Source of the DNA: Pseudoalteromonas aurantia 208
GTDB lineage: Bacteria > Pseudomonadota > Gammaproteobacteria > Enterobacterales > Alteromonadaceae
Reading direction: 5' to 3'
Assembly (NCBI RefSeq): GCF_014858725.1
Contig: NZ_AQGV01000012.1
Span: 806,001 to 870,000 of the forward strand
DNA: 64,000 nt
This document shows, piece after piece, positions 19,873 through 30,136 of the stretch; positions within the stretch are counted from its first letter, which is position 1, and each line of letters starts with the position of its first letter. The translations under genes were made by a program, and so were the position numbers. The notes beneath the pieces are model-generated. The model made no database searches and was not told the DNA's origin. It was given only the letters and a program-made list of their open reading frames with translations.

Positions 19873-21153
19873 TTACTTAGTAAATCGAGAGAATTTCTGT
19901 GCCGTCGTACCCTTTAAACCGTAGTAGGCTATGTATAAAAAGCACAATAGTGGCAATATGAAAGAGTGCTGTAATCCAATCGCATCGGCTAAAACACCCT
20001 GTAATAAAGGTAAAATAGCGCCACCTACAATGGCTAAGCACAGAATGCCAGAGCCTTGACTGGTGAGTTGCTTTAAAGAGTTGATTGCGAGGCTAAAAAT
20101 AGTAGGAAACATAATAGAGTTACACAGACCAATCAGCAGCATAGCCCACATTGCACTTTTACCATTACCGAGCATGGCAAATAACAGTAACGCTGAACCT
20201 GCCAATGCATTGAATACCAGCACGTGTGCTGCGTTGACTTTTTGCATGACTGCTGCGCCAATGAACCGACCTACCATAGCACCACCCCAAAAATAGGCTA
20301 TCAGGTGGGCGGCTTCTGCTTCCTCAAGTGCTGCAATATTATCTAATCCAATATAGTTGATCAGAAAACTGCCAATACTGACTTCTGCACCAACGTACAA
20401 AAAGAGCGCAATGGCACCGAGCGATAAGTGCTTATATTGGAGTGCTTCAAATCGGTGAGTGTGCGCAGGGTCCACAGTGTTTGTGTTTGGCTGCGCTGCA
20501 TTTAATGTGGGCAATTTAAGTAACGAAAATATCACCGCAAGAATAAATAACGTGCCCGCAAGTATTAAATAGGCCGTTTGCACAGAGCTTTGGTCTGCTT
20601 TGCCATCGCTTGCAGCGATCCCTGCGGATAAAATCATGGTGCTGCCGAACAAAGGCGCGACGGTTGTCCCAAGTGAATTAAATGCTTGTGTCATGGTTAA
20701 TCGTGACGAGGCTGTTTTGCTGTCACCTAAAATACTGACAAAAGGGTTGGCTGATACTTGTAAAATGGTGATCCCTGAGGCTAATACAAATAACGCCCCT
20801 AAAAACAGGCTATATTGTTTTAATGCGGCTGCGGGGTAGAACAAAGTACAGCCTATACTGGCAATGATAAGGCCTAGCACAATACCTCTTTGAAAACCGA
20901 GTTTGCTGATCAGCTTGCCAGCAGGCAAAGAGACAATGAAATACGCGCTAAAAAAGCAAAATTGTATCAGCATCGCTTGAGTATAACTTAAGGAGAACAT
21001 GGCTTTTAAATAGGGGATCAAAATGTCATTGAGGCAGGTAATAAACCCCCACATGAAAAAAAGTGTGGTTAATGACCCTAACGCAAAGCGGGTGTTTTGA
21101 CTGCCACTTTGCGCATGATGCTCTGAGTGTGTGCTGATCGGTATGCCTGCCAT
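19873..21153 (-). CDS. FucP/GluP-type MFS sugar:proton symporter
   Basis: 426 residues, about 12 membrane segments, of the FucP/GluP (glucose/galactose/fucose) branch of the major facilitator superfamily. N-terminal half motifs [17 protein letters not shown] and the [12 protein letters not shown] loop are typical. The ORF extends upstream, but AGGAGTC before the ATG at 21153 and the family length favour this start. Likely imports glucose released by the neighbouring glucosidases across the inner membrane. First gene of the operon with GH3, divergent from GH1; the shared region holds a LacI-type operator. Confidence 0.9.
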   Translation of the reverse strand: MAGIPISTHSEHHAQSGSQNTRFALGSLTTLFFMWGFITCLNDILIPYLKAMFSLSYTQAMLIQFCFFSAYFIVSLPAGKLISKLGFQRGIVLGLIIASIGCTLFYPAAALKQYSLFLGALFVLASGITILQVSANPFVSILGDSKTASSRLTMTQAFNSLGTTVAPLFGSTMILSAGIAASDGKADQSSVQTAYLILAGTLFILAVIFSLLKLPTLNAAQPNTNTVDPAHTHRFEALQYKHLSLGAIALFLYVGAEVSIGSFLINYIGLDNIAALEEAEAAHLIAYFWGGAMVGRFIGAAVMQKVNAAHVLVFNALAGSALLLFAMLGNGKSAMWAMLLIGLCNSIMFPTIFSLAINSLKQLTSQGSGILCLAIVGGAILPLLQGVLADAIGLQHSFILPLLCFLYIAYYGLKGTTAQKFSRFTK

Positions 21154-21243
21154 AATGACTCCTATACAACCTGTTTCGTGCTGTTGATTTGTTATTCTCG
21201 TTTTAAATTTCTTGACCAAATGATGCTTAACGATTAACTTTAG

Positions 21244-21269
21244 TATAAATGTAAGCGCTTTCATTTATA
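21244..21269. promoter_or_regulatory. LacI-type operator between divergent operons
   Basis: 26-bp palindrome with a single mismatched pair (core TGTAAGCGCTTTCA, arms TATAAA/TTTATA), between the leftward transporter-GH3 operon and the rightward GH1 operon. The same core recurs at 17196 and 25271. Bidirectional control by the LacI-family regulator encoded at 24129 is likely. Confidence 0.8.
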
Positions 21270-21381
21270 GCACACCAATTAACTAAAGCAACCTAGTTTT
21301 AAAAAAACACCTGCTACATTGTGTGATGTAAACGTAAAAAATTGCGCTAAATAGACAGCTCAAAACAGATAGGACGGCACA

Positions 21382-22713
21382 ATGACGCAGTTAACTATTC
21401 CAGACAATTCTATGATGAACGACTGGCAGTTTATTTTTGGTGTGGCAACGTCTGCTTTTCAAATTGAAGGTCAATCAAGTACAAGACAATCCACCATTTG
21501 GGACACATTCTGTCATAAATCTGGTGCCATTGTGGATGGATCGAATGGGGACGTTGCCTGCGATCATCTGACCCATTGGCGTGATGATGTATCGTTAATT
21601 GATAGCTTACGAGTTGGTGCCTATCGGTTTTCGGTATCGTGGGGCAGGGTGCTAAATCATGATGGGTCAGTTAATACCAAAGGGATGCAGTTTTATCTTG
21701 ATTTATTAACTGAGCTTGAAAAACGCGACATAAAAGCCTTTGTTACCTTATATCACTGGGACTTGCCACAAGCGCTAGAAAACAATGGAGGGTGGTTAAA
21801 CAGAGAGACGGCCTATGCGTTTGAGCAGTATGTTGATGTGGTAAGCAAAGCGTTTAAAGGTAAAGTATATTCATACGCAACATTAAATGAACCTTGGTGC
21901 AGCGCGTATTTAGGGTATGAGATAGGTATTCACGCGCCGGGTATATCAGGAAAGCAATACGGTAAAAAAGCAGCACATCACTTATTGCTAGCCCATGGTC
22001 TCGCCATGCAAGTATTGCAAAAAAACAGCCCTGAAAGTCAAAATGGTATTGTGCTCAATTTTAGTCCTTGTTTTGCTGCGAGCACCAATCAAGCCGATAT
22101 AGACGCAGCAAGGCTCGCCGATCAGCATTTTAATCATTGGTATATTAAACCTCTGCTTGAGGGTAAATACCCAGATATTATTGACTCGCTAAGCTCTGAT
22201 CATCAGCCAGATATCAAAGTCGGTGATATGGATATTATTGCTGCTAATTTAGATTTTTTGGGCGTGAACTACTACAGTCGTTCGGTATATCGTAGTTGCG
22301 AACAAGAAGGCTTTGAATTAGTGGCTCCTGCAACGTTCAGTGTAACTCAAATGGGATGGGAAATTTACCCTCAGGGTTTAAGTAAATTGTTGATTGATTT
22401 AAATCACCACTACACTTTACCCCCTGTTTATATCACAGAGAATGGGGCCGCCATGAATGACGAGCCGATGCAGGGGCAAATAATTGATTTAGACAGAGTT
22501 GCTTACTTTAACACGCACCTTGCGGCGGTAGACACCGCGATGAAGCAAGGTGTAGATGTTAGGGGGTACTTTGCATGGAGCCTAATGGATAATTTTGAAT
22601 GGGCCGAAGGTTATGAGAAACGCTTTGGTATCGTTTATGTCGATTACCAAACACAACAACGCACTTTAAAAGAAAGCGCAAAACAATACAGGAATATGCT
22701 GCTCAACAGATAA
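21382..22713 (+). CDS. GH1 beta-glucosidase
   Basis: 443-residue GH1 enzyme of normal length, without a signal peptide, hence cytoplasmic. Catalytic acid/base in YATLNEPW (E170) and nucleophile in VYITENGA (E353) are both present, as are FGVATSAFQIEG at the N-terminus and WSLMDNFEWAEGY near the end. Would split imported beta-glucosides (laminaribiose-type) to glucose. First gene of a rightward operon with a GPH transporter (22 bases on) and the LacI regulator; operator 112 bases upstream. Confidence 0.95.
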   Translation: MTQLTIPDNSMMNDWQFIFGVATSAFQIEGQSSTRQSTIWDTFCHKSGAIVDGSNGDVACDHLTHWRDDVSLIDSLRVGAYRFSVSWGRVLNHDGSVNTKGMQFYLDLLTELEKRDIKAFVTLYHWDLPQALENNGGWLNRETAYAFEQYVDVVSKAFKGKVYSYATLNEPWCSAYLGYEIGIHAPGISGKQYGKKAAHHLLLAHGLAMQVLQKNSPESQNGIVLNFSPCFAASTNQADIDAARLADQHFNHWYIKPLLEGKYPDIIDSLSSDHQPDIKVGDMDIIAANLDFLGVNYYSRSVYRSCEQEGFELVAPATFSVTQMGWEIYPQGLSKLLIDLNHHYTLPPVYITENGAAMNDEPMQGQIIDLDRVAYFNTHLAAVDTAMKQGVDVRGYFAWSLMDNFEWAEGYEKRFGIVYVDYQTQQRTLKESAKQYRNMLLNR

Positions 22714-22735
22714 TAATGCATTCGCGAGGTGACGC

Positions 22736-24070
22736 ATGATACTAACAAAAAAAGAAAAGATAGCGTACGGGTTAGGTGATACAGCAAGTAATCTTATTTT
22801 CCAAACAGTGATGATGTTCTTATTAATATTTTACACCGATGTAATGGGAATTGATGCCGCATTGGTCGGCACTTTATTCTTAGTGGTGAGGATATTTGAT
22901 GCTGTTACTGATCCGCTGATGGGTGCGCTAGCCGATAGAACACATACTAAATATGGCCAGTATCGGCCCTATCTATTGTGGTTAGCGCTACCTTTTTCTG
23001 TGATCTGTGTACTGGCATTTACCACACCAGATTGGCCTTATGAATTAAAAGTCGCTTATGCATTCGTAACTTACGCATTACTCATGCTGGTTTATACCGC
23101 AATTAATATCCCTTACTCCGCTTTGGGGGGGGTATTAACGGTTGACCCGAAAGAGCGCGTATCTTTGCAATCGTATCGATTTGTCTGTGGCATGATAGGC
23201 GGACTGATCATTGCGGCTGGCACCATGCCTTTGGTGGAGTTACTCGGGGAAGGTGATCAACAAAAAGGGTATCAATACACAATGGCTGTGATGAGTGTGT
23301 TGGGGTTAGTTTTGTTTTTACTGTGCTTTTTAGGTACGACCGAACGGGTGTTACCTCATCAAAAAAGAGTGGCTAAGGCCTCTGTTTTTTCGGATTTTAA
23401 ATTACTGGCTAAAAACGATCAGTGGCAGTTGTTATCATTCGCGGGCCTGTGTTTGTTAACAGGCCAGGTTCTAAAGGCGTCATTGGCCGTTTATTTTGTG
23501 AAGTATTATTTAGAGTTGCCCGATTTGGTCACGCATTTTGTTACCCTTGGCATGATAATGAGTATTTTAGGGTGTGCGTGTTCCAGTTGGCTGGCTAATA
23601 GACTGTGTAAAGTAAAAGCCTATGTCGCACTGCAATTGATCAGCGCACTGTTATGTGCACTGGCTTATTGGGTACCCAAAGAGCAGTGGCAGTGGGCGTT
23701 TGTGATGTTTGCAATGTGGAGCTTCTCTTTGCAAATGGCAACGCCAATTTTGTGGGCAATGATGGCTGATACTATTGACTATGGGCAGCTTAAAACGTCA
23801 CGAAGGATCACCGGTATGGTCTATTCATCGGTGGTGTTTTTTATTAAACTGGGTATTGCATTGGGAGGCGCGATTGCAGGGTGGCAATTAAGTTATTATG
23901 GATATCAAGCAGATATGGTGCAGTCATCAGATACCCAGCAAGGTATAGTACTGAGCTTCACCCTCTTACCGGCGATTGGCTCGTTGGTGGTTGCGATGAT
24001 CATGACGCGCTATAAATTAAACGCGGGTGAAATGGCACAGGTGCAAAGTCAGTTGTGTAAAACAGCATAA
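22736..24070 (+). CDS. GPH-family (MelB-like) sugar transporter
   Basis: 444 residues, about 12 membrane segments, glycoside-pentoside-hexuronide:cation symporter family: KKEKIAYGLGDTASNLIFQ at the N-terminus, the DPLMGALADRTHTKYGQYRPY loop region and MMADTIDYGQLKTSRR in the C-terminal half are diagnostic. Probably imports beta-glucan oligosaccharides for the cytoplasmic GH1 enzyme. SD GAGGTGA; 22 bases after GH1. A run of eight G at 23125-23132 lies in the coding sequence (Gly-Gly-Val). Confidence 0.92.
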   Translation: MILTKKEKIAYGLGDTASNLIFQTVMMFLLIFYTDVMGIDAALVGTLFLVVRIFDAVTDPLMGALADRTHTKYGQYRPYLLWLALPFSVICVLAFTTPDWPYELKVAYAFVTYALLMLVYTAINIPYSALGGVLTVDPKERVSLQSYRFVCGMIGGLIIAAGTMPLVELLGEGDQQKGYQYTMAVMSVLGLVLFLLCFLGTTERVLPHQKRVAKASVFSDFKLLAKNDQWQLLSFAGLCLLTGQVLKASLAVYFVKYYLELPDLVTHFVTLGMIMSILGCACSSWLANRLCKVKAYVALQLISALLCALAYWVPKEQWQWAFVMFAMWSFSLQMATPILWAMMADTIDYGQLKTSRRITGMVYSSVVFFIKLGIALGGAIAGWQLSYYGYQADMVQSSDTQQGIVLSFTLLPAIGSLVVAMIMTRYKLNAGEMAQVQSQLCKTA

Positions 24071-24128
24071 TAAAAAGCGTAGTTTAGCAATTCACTAAGC
24101 TGAGAGCGAAGCAGAACGAGGGTGTTTA

Positions 24129-25130
24129 ATGGCGACAATTTATCAGGTATCTGAACTTGCAGGGGTGTCGTTGGCAACGGTTTCTCGGGTGATGAATAAC
24201 AACGCACGCGTGAGCGATAAAACCAAAGAAAAAGTACTCAGTGCAATGGCAGAGTTGGGTTATCAACCCAATGCCATCGCTCAATCTTTGGCGTCGAATT
24301 GTTCCAATAGTGTGGGCGTACTGGTGTCGGAGCTACATGGTCCGTTTTTTGGCGATATGATGAGCGCCATAGAGCAAACACTGCGTAGTGAAGGTAAACA
24401 TGCCATTATCGCATCGGGTCACTCAAATGCCGACACAGAGCAAGCCAGTATTGAGTTTTTAATTGGCCGTAAGTGCGACGCTTTAATATTGCATGTTGAA
24501 GCGGTCTCTGACGGGTATTTAATCGACTTAGCGGCAAAGGGCGTGTCTTTTGTATTAATCAATCGCTACATAGAGCAAATCTCAACCCATTGTATTTGTT
24601 TAGATAATCAGCAGGGCGGTTATCTTGCTACGCAGCATGTACTAGATTTGCAGCACGCTCAGGTGGCCTATATCAGCGGCCCAAGTTGGAAGCAGGATGC
24701 ACAAGCCAGACTAAACGGGCACAAATTGGCATTACAAGACGCCGATATTGCATTTGATAGCGAACTGGTGTTTGAAGGTGATTATCAGCAACAGTCAGGC
24801 AGTGCTGGGTTAGATGCCTTGTTGGGCACAGGCAAAGCGTTCAGTGCCATTATTTGTGCCAATGATGAAATGGCATCGGGCGTGATGAGCCGTGCGCGTG
24901 AGCTTAATCTAACTATTCCTGATCAATTATCCATTGTAGGGTTTGATAATATTATATATGCCCGCTATTTGTACCCCACGTTAACAACGGTGGATTATCC
25001 TATTTTTCAAATGGGAAAAATGGCTGCGAACTACATTTTAGCAAAAACATATGATAAATCTGGTTTGGTACTTCGAGACGTTTTTGTGCCAAAACTTGAA
25101 GTTAGAAATTCAAGTCAATTACTCAGTTAA
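24129..25130 (+). CDS. LacI-family transcriptional regulator of the laminarin locus
   Basis: 333 residues: N-terminal LacI helix-turn-helix (YQVSELAGVSLATVSRVMNN) and hinge helix (YQPNAIAQSLAS), then the periplasmic-binding-protein-like effector domain (about 60-333). It follows the GPH transporter gene by 58 bases in the same operon. Three palindromes of the type expected for this family (17196, 21244, 25271) flank the sugar genes, so it probably represses them until a glucose oligomer is bound. Effector identity is inference. Confidence 0.93.
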   Translation: MATIYQVSELAGVSLATVSRVMNNNARVSDKTKEKVLSAMAELGYQPNAIAQSLASNCSNSVGVLVSELHGPFFGDMMSAIEQTLRSEGKHAIIASGHSNADTEQASIEFLIGRKCDALILHVEAVSDGYLIDLAAKGVSFVLINRYIEQISTHCICLDNQQGGYLATQHVLDLQHAQVAYISGPSWKQDAQARLNGHKLALQDADIAFDSELVFEGDYQQQSGSAGLDALLGTGKAFSAIICANDEMASGVMSRARELNLTIPDQLSIVGFDNIIYARYLYPTLTTVDYPIFQMGKMAANYILAKTYDKSGLVLRDVFVPKLEVRNSSQLLS

Positions 25131-25270
25131 TTCTTTGAAATTAAGTAATTAAACTGATGTTTAAAGTGCTTTGAATACGTTGGTTAACAGTGAGCAATGA
25201 CACAAAATTAATAATTTAGTTGTGGTTTAGTTAATAAATAGTTGACGGAAGAAATATAATATTCTAACTT

Positions 25271-25292
25271 TAAATGTAAGCGCTTACATTTA
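25271..25292. promoter_or_regulatory. LacI-type operator before the TonB-dependent receptor
   Basis: A perfect 22-bp palindrome (core TGTAAGCGCTTACA, flanks TAAA/TTTA) 114 bases before the receptor start. It is the best copy of the three in the locus and a likely high-affinity site for the regulator encoded just upstream. Confidence 0.85.
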
Positions 25293-25406
25293 ATAAAACA
25301 CAATAACGTAATTGGGCGTATAACTCAGTGCTTTATTTGCAAAAGTAGTTTTTGAGCTACTTTTACACATAAGCACTAAACATATGGTGTGGTCTGGGGA
25401 CATTCT

Positions 25407-28364
25407 ATGAAAACCAAGCAATTCAATAAATCGGTGTTAGCAACGAGTTTATCGCTCATCCTTGGCGGTAATTTAGTATCGTTGGCTAATGCTGCCGAAG
25501 AAGAAAAAATAGAAGTGATTGAAGTCACAGGAATAAAAGGCAGTTTAATCAAGTCAATGGATGTAAAGCGCAGTGCAACGGGTGTGGTAGATGCCATCAC
25601 TGCTGAAGATATTGGTAAGTTCCCAGATGCAAACCTTGCAGAATCTTTGCAACGTATTACGGGGGTATCTATTGATAGAAGTAATAACGAAGGAAGTAAA
25701 ATAACGGTAAGGGGTATGGGCCCTGAATTTAACCTCGTTACTTTAAACGGTCGCCAAATGCCAACTGTTGGGGGTCGTTCGTTTGATTTTGCAAATATTG
25801 CGACAGAAGGTGTCAGCGCGGTTGAAGTCTATAAAACCACGAAAGCCGATTTACCCAGTGGGGGCATTGGCGCAACAGTGAATATGATCACGGCTAAGCC
25901 GCTTACCTCGTCGGGCTTAAAAGCGTCGTTGGGGTTAAAAGGGGTACTCGAAACCTCGAACGAAACAGGCGATGACATTACCCCAGAAATTTCGGGTATT
26001 TTTAGTAATACTTTTATGGAAGACAGGCTAGGCGTTTTGTTGTCGGGTTCATATCAAGACCGTAATAATCGTGAACAAAAAGCAGCAATTGATAATTGGA
26101 TCCCCAATGTAAACCTTGCCGCATCTCCTAATTTGGCATTAACCGACAATAATCAGCGTGCGGATGGTGCGACTTGGTATCCGCAAAATTCAGGCTACTC
26201 GATTAACGACAACGAACGTACCCGTGTTAATGGTCAGCTGGTTTTACAATATGCCATCAACGATGACATTGAAGCAACGGTTGACTACACCTATTCAAAA
26301 CTCGAGTTTGAGTCAAATCGAAATGGGTTTGGCGTGTGGTTTAACAATGGTGGTAATGTAAAAAGCGCCACCATTAACGAAAATGGCACTTATACCGATG
26401 TAGCTGAAATTGGCGGCGATTATGCAACAAATCTAAGCCGTGCTCAGTATGAAAATGAAAACAAGTCTTTGGGTTTCAACCTAACTTGGCAAGCAAGTGA
26501 CGCCCTAGAGCTGCAATTAGATGTGCATGACTCATCGGCCACCAACGGCGGAGCAGGGTTGGGCTCTGATGCGTTTTTAATTATAGGTAATACGTTTTGT
26601 GGTTTTTGTGCAGACTCTGGGCCAGAGTTTGGCCCAAATACCGCAAACATTAATGTTAAATCTAATACCGTCGATGGTAGCGGGATCCCATTATGGGGGC
26701 TTGATTTAATTGATGGGCAGGGCCAGCCTCAAGCTGAGCTTACAGGTGCTGATATTGGTTCATTGTTTGGTGCTGTCACGAACGACACCAGTGAAAATGA
26801 TATGCAGCAGTTTCAGTTAAAAGGTGAGTGGGTAAATCAAAATGATGGCTTTGTGAATAAAGTGAGTTTTGGTGGCGCACATACAAAAATGGAATTTAGG
26901 CAAACCAAAGCTTTTTCGCAAAACTTACCAGCCGGCTGGTGGAACTGGTCTGCGGTACATTTCCCTGATGATATGTTTGAACGAGTGGGGATAAACTCAC
27001 TCCTTGATGGCTTCTCTAACGGCAATAATAAAGCCATAGATTACTATGTCACGGCGGATTTTGATTCGGTGTTGCATTTGTTTGAAACCATTGAAGATAC
27101 CATTGCACCAGACATCTACAATTCAGGCTGGCCAACTGATGTAAATGGCAAGTTTCAATCAGGCCCCATAGATAACGACAGCCGGGTTGAAGAAGTAACA
27201 ACTGCGCTGTATACCCAAGTGAGCATGACGTTTGATGTGGATGACATGCCGTTAAATGTACTTGTTGGCTTGCGCTATGAAAAAACTGAGGTCACCTCTG
27301 CGGGTTTGGAGCGCCCTGCGGTGTCGATGGAGTGGGTGAATGGTAATGAGTGGGAGTATGTGTACGCCACCGATCAGAGCTTTTCGCAAGGTGAAGGTGA
27401 AACCGAAGAGTTACTACCCAGTGTCGATATTGACTATGAAATTGTTGATGATGTGATTTTACGTGCATCTTACTCGCGTTCGTTGACACGCCCATCAATT
27501 GAGGCGCTAGGCTCTACCAAAAACTTCATTGGCAACCCAAAAGTGGGGCAACGCAAAGTAGAAGTCGGCAACCCACAGTTAAAACCATATGTAGCGGATA
27601 ACTATGACCTATCGGCTGAGTATTATTATGAAGAAGGTAGTTACGTCTCGATCGGGTATTTTAATAAAAAAGTAGATAACTTTTTAGTGAATGTGACCAC
27701 CAACGAAACCGTTGCAGGGCTAACCGATGCGTTTATTGGCCCTCGCGCCGAGCAAGCACGACAAGAGCTGATTGCAGAGGGTATTCAGCCATCAGATCAG
27801 GCTATTCATGACCGGATTAACCAAAATATGGGCCGTGATGCAGGAACGCGAATAGCGGGTAATACTGATGATCCGTTAGCAAGTTTTGCGGTATCTCGAG
27901 ATGTAAACTTACGTGCCTCGCGCTTGTATGGGTGGGAGTTTGCCGTTCAGCATATGTTTGGTGAATCTGGGTTTGGTTTACAAGCCAATGCCACGAAAGT
28001 CAGCGGCGATGTTGAAGTCGACCGAGATGTGGTTGACCCACAATTTGCGTTAGTGGGTATGAGTGATTCAGCTAACTTTTCGGCAATATACGATAAAGAC
28101 GGCTTATCGGTCAGGCTTTCGTATAACTGGCGTGATGAGTTTTTATCGGGTTTTGATCAGCATTCATCACCAGTATTTACTGAAGCATACTCGCAGGTGG
28201 ATTTAAATGTGAACTATCAAGTGACCGATCAACTAGTGGTGTTTTTTGAAGGGTTAAATATTACTGAACAAACGCAACGTGTATATGTGCGCTACCCAGA
28301 GCAGTTTTTAAATGGGGCGCAATATGGTGCTCGCTATAATATTGGGGCCCGCTATACTTTTTAA
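25407..28364 (+). CDS. TonB-dependent outer-membrane receptor
   Basis: 985 residues. Signal peptide (MKTKQFNKSVLATSLSLILG... ending LANA), TonB-box-like EVIEVTGIKGS, plug domain (about 60-180: DAITAEDIGKFPDANLAESL, LQRITGVSIDR, VRGMGPEFNLVTLNGR), then a large beta-barrel ending in aromatic YNIGARYTF. This is the proteobacterial receptor class that imports oligosaccharides. The ATG at 25407 is chosen over an upstream GTG because the signal peptide starts there. It would take up laminarin fragments made by GH16. An operator lies upstream, a strong hairpin downstream, and the halogenase/SapC/cupin genes follow. Confidence 0.95.
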   Translation: MKTKQFNKSVLATSLSLILGGNLVSLANAAEEEKIEVIEVTGIKGSLIKSMDVKRSATGVVDAITAEDIGKFPDANLAESLQRITGVSIDRSNNEGSKITVRGMGPEFNLVTLNGRQMPTVGGRSFDFANIATEGVSAVEVYKTTKADLPSGGIGATVNMITAKPLTSSGLKASLGLKGVLETSNETGDDITPEISGIFSNTFMEDRLGVLLSGSYQDRNNREQKAAIDNWIPNVNLAASPNLALTDNNQRADGATWYPQNSGYSINDNERTRVNGQLVLQYAINDDIEATVDYTYSKLEFESNRNGFGVWFNNGGNVKSATINENGTYTDVAEIGGDYATNLSRAQYENENKSLGFNLTWQASDALELQLDVHDSSATNGGAGLGSDAFLIIGNTFCGFCADSGPEFGPNTANINVKSNTVDGSGIPLWGLDLIDGQGQPQAELTGADIGSLFGAVTNDTSENDMQQFQLKGEWVNQNDGFVNKVSFGGAHTKMEFRQTKAFSQNLPAGWWNWSAVHFPDDMFERVGINSLLDGFSNGNNKAIDYYVTADFDSVLHLFETIEDTIAPDIYNSGWPTDVNGKFQSGPIDNDSRVEEVTTALYTQVSMTFDVDDMPLNVLVGLRYEKTEVTSAGLERPAVSMEWVNGNEWEYVYATDQSFSQGEGETEELLPSVDIDYEIVDDVILRASYSRSLTRPSIEALGSTKNFIGNPKVGQRKVEVGNPQLKPYVADNYDLSAEYYYEEGSYVSIGYFNKKVDNFLVNVTTNETVAGLTDAFIGPRAEQARQELIAEGIQPSDQAIHDRINQNMGRDAGTRIAGNTDDPLASFAVSRDVNLRASRLYGWEFAVQHMFGESGFGLQANATKVSGDVEVDRDVVDPQFALVGMSDSANFSAIYDKDGLSVRLSYNWRDEFLSGFDQHSSPVFTEAYSQVDLNVNYQVTDQLVVFFEGLNITEQTQRVYVRYPEQFLNGAQYGARYNIGARYTF

Positions 28365-28392
28365 ATAATTGATTTGAATAGTGTGTTTAAAA

Positions 28393-28425
28393 ATAAACGG
28401 CTGTATCTGTGATGCAGCCGTTTAT
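28393..28425 (+). terminator. hairpin after the receptor gene
   Basis: Arms ATAAACGGCTG and CAGCCGTTTAT form a perfect 11-bp stem with an 11-base loop, 28 bases past the receptor stop. It may reduce read-through into the halogenase gene or stabilise the receptor message. Confidence 0.6.
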
Positions 28426-28504
28426 ACGATAAAGCACGCAACACAGCGACAACCAGCTTGGTTAAGTTAAGGTTGAAAAGTCGGTTAATAGCGCGGTTGA
28501 AAGT

Positions 28505-30124
28505 ATGGTTGAGAATATGGGTCACAATACGACGGCTAACACATCAAAGAACAGTACATCAGAAAGTAGTGCATCAGAAAACAGTACATCAAATAGTACA
28601 GTGACACGCATTGTCATCATTGGTGGAGGAAGTGCAGGGTGGTTAACCGCGGGCGTTATTGCCGCCCATCATGGTGAGCAGGTGCACGTTACGCTCATCG
28701 AATCCGCGAATATTAAAACCATTGGTGTAGGTGAAGGCACATGGCCTACGATGCGAGATACACTGCAAAAAATAGGCATAAGTGAAACAGACTTTATGCG
28801 CAGTTGTGACGCATCATTTAAGCAAGGCTCTCAGTTTATCAATTGGGGGTCGAGTCAGGTGCCTGACAATTATTACCACCCGTTTTCATTACCCGCAGGG
28901 TATGCGCAAGGTCATTCAGCACATGTTCCTAGAAGTTCAGATCTTAGTTTTGCCCAGATGTTGTGCCCACAAGCAATATGGTGTGACGCCAAATTAGCGC
29001 CCAAACTCGGTAGCGACAAAGAATTTGCAGGCCAAGGTAATTATGGCTACCACTTAGATGCAGATAAATTTGCAAAACTTTTAAAAAAGCATTGCACTGA
29101 GCAATTACACGTCGCGCATATTGTGGATGAGGTGATAGGGGTTAGTGGACAATGCACCGATAACATAGAGGCTGTGATCACGAAAACATACGGTAACGTG
29201 GTGGGAGAGCTATTTATTGATTGTAGTGGCGGCGCGGCACTACTAATTGATAAACACTATAAAGTACCCTGGCTGAGTCAACAGCAGGTGTTAAAAAATG
29301 ACTCAGCGATCGCGGTGCAAGTGCCTCACAAGAGCAGTGAGTGCGATATAAATTCTTGCACACTTTCTACCGCACAAACTGAGGGGTGGATATGGGACAT
29401 TGCTTTGCCCACACGCCGTGGTATTGGCTATACGTTTGCCAGTGAGTTTACCGGTGAGCACATCGCCAAGGCTGCGTTGTTAAACTATATTAAAAAACAA
29501 GGGTTAAGCAAACCTGATGCTGAGGCTATTCGCACAATTAAGTTTAACCCCGGGTATAGGCAAACGCTTTGGTATAAAAACTGTGTTGCAGTGGGTATGT
29601 CTGCCGGGTTTTTAGAGCCTTTAGAGGCATCTGCGTTGGTTATGATTGAGTTAAGTGCGGCGTATATTGCTGAAAACTTACCGCAAAACCACGTGCATAT
29701 GGAAACGGTCGCAGCACGTTTTAACCGAGAGTTTAGCCATCATTGGCAAAGTGCGGTGGCATTTTTAAAATTGCATTATGTGCTGAGCAATCGGGCTGAC
29801 AGTGAATATTGGCAAACTATGCGCTCACAAGGCATACCGAAAAACTTGAGTGAACTATTGGCATTGTGGCGTTATCAAGTGCCTAAGCATCAAGACTTAC
29901 CCCACAAAAACGATATATTTTCGGTGGCAAGTTACCAATATATTTTATATGGCATGGGGTTTGAAACAGCCATAACACAATCGGTTTTATCGGCGCAGTC
30001 AAAGACACTTTTTAAAGACATTCAGCTCAGCGTAAATCGCTTTGCTGAGCAGGGTAAACAGACCTTACCCACAAACCGAGCATTGCTTTTGAATATTAAG
30101 ACCCATGGCATACCAAAAATATAA
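28505..30124 (+). CDS. tryptophan-halogenase-family flavoprotein
   Basis: 539 residues. A Ser/Asn/Thr-rich tail (about 8-32) precedes the FAD-binding motif IVIIGGGSAGW (G40-W46). The halogenase signature region reads GWIWDIALP (W295, W297), close to WxWxIP. Family members are FADH2-dependent; those next to TonB receptors in this group of bacteria have no proven substrate. Start is uncertain: an ATG at 28517 is also possible and no good ribosome site is seen. It begins the three-gene set with SapC (12 bases) and the cupin-like gene (9 bases further), so all three are probably co-transcribed. Confidence 0.85.
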   Translation: MVENMGHNTTANTSKNSTSESSASENSTSNSTVTRIVIIGGGSAGWLTAGVIAAHHGEQVHVTLIESANIKTIGVGEGTWPTMRDTLQKIGISETDFMRSCDASFKQGSQFINWGSSQVPDNYYHPFSLPAGYAQGHSAHVPRSSDLSFAQMLCPQAIWCDAKLAPKLGSDKEFAGQGNYGYHLDADKFAKLLKKHCTEQLHVAHIVDEVIGVSGQCTDNIEAVITKTYGNVVGELFIDCSGGAALLIDKHYKVPWLSQQQVLKNDSAIAVQVPHKSSECDINSCTLSTAQTEGWIWDIALPTRRGIGYTFASEFTGEHIAKAALLNYIKKQGLSKPDAEAIRTIKFNPGYRQTLWYKNCVAVGMSAGFLEPLEASALVMIELSAAYIAENLPQNHVHMETVAARFNREFSHHWQSAVAFLKLHYVLSNRADSEYWQTMRSQGIPKNLSELLALWRYQVPKHQDLPHKNDIFSVASYQYILYGMGFETAITQSVLSAQSKTLFKDIQLSVNRFAEQGKQTLPTNRALLLNIKTHGIPKI

Positions 30125-30136
30125 ACAGAGGTGACA

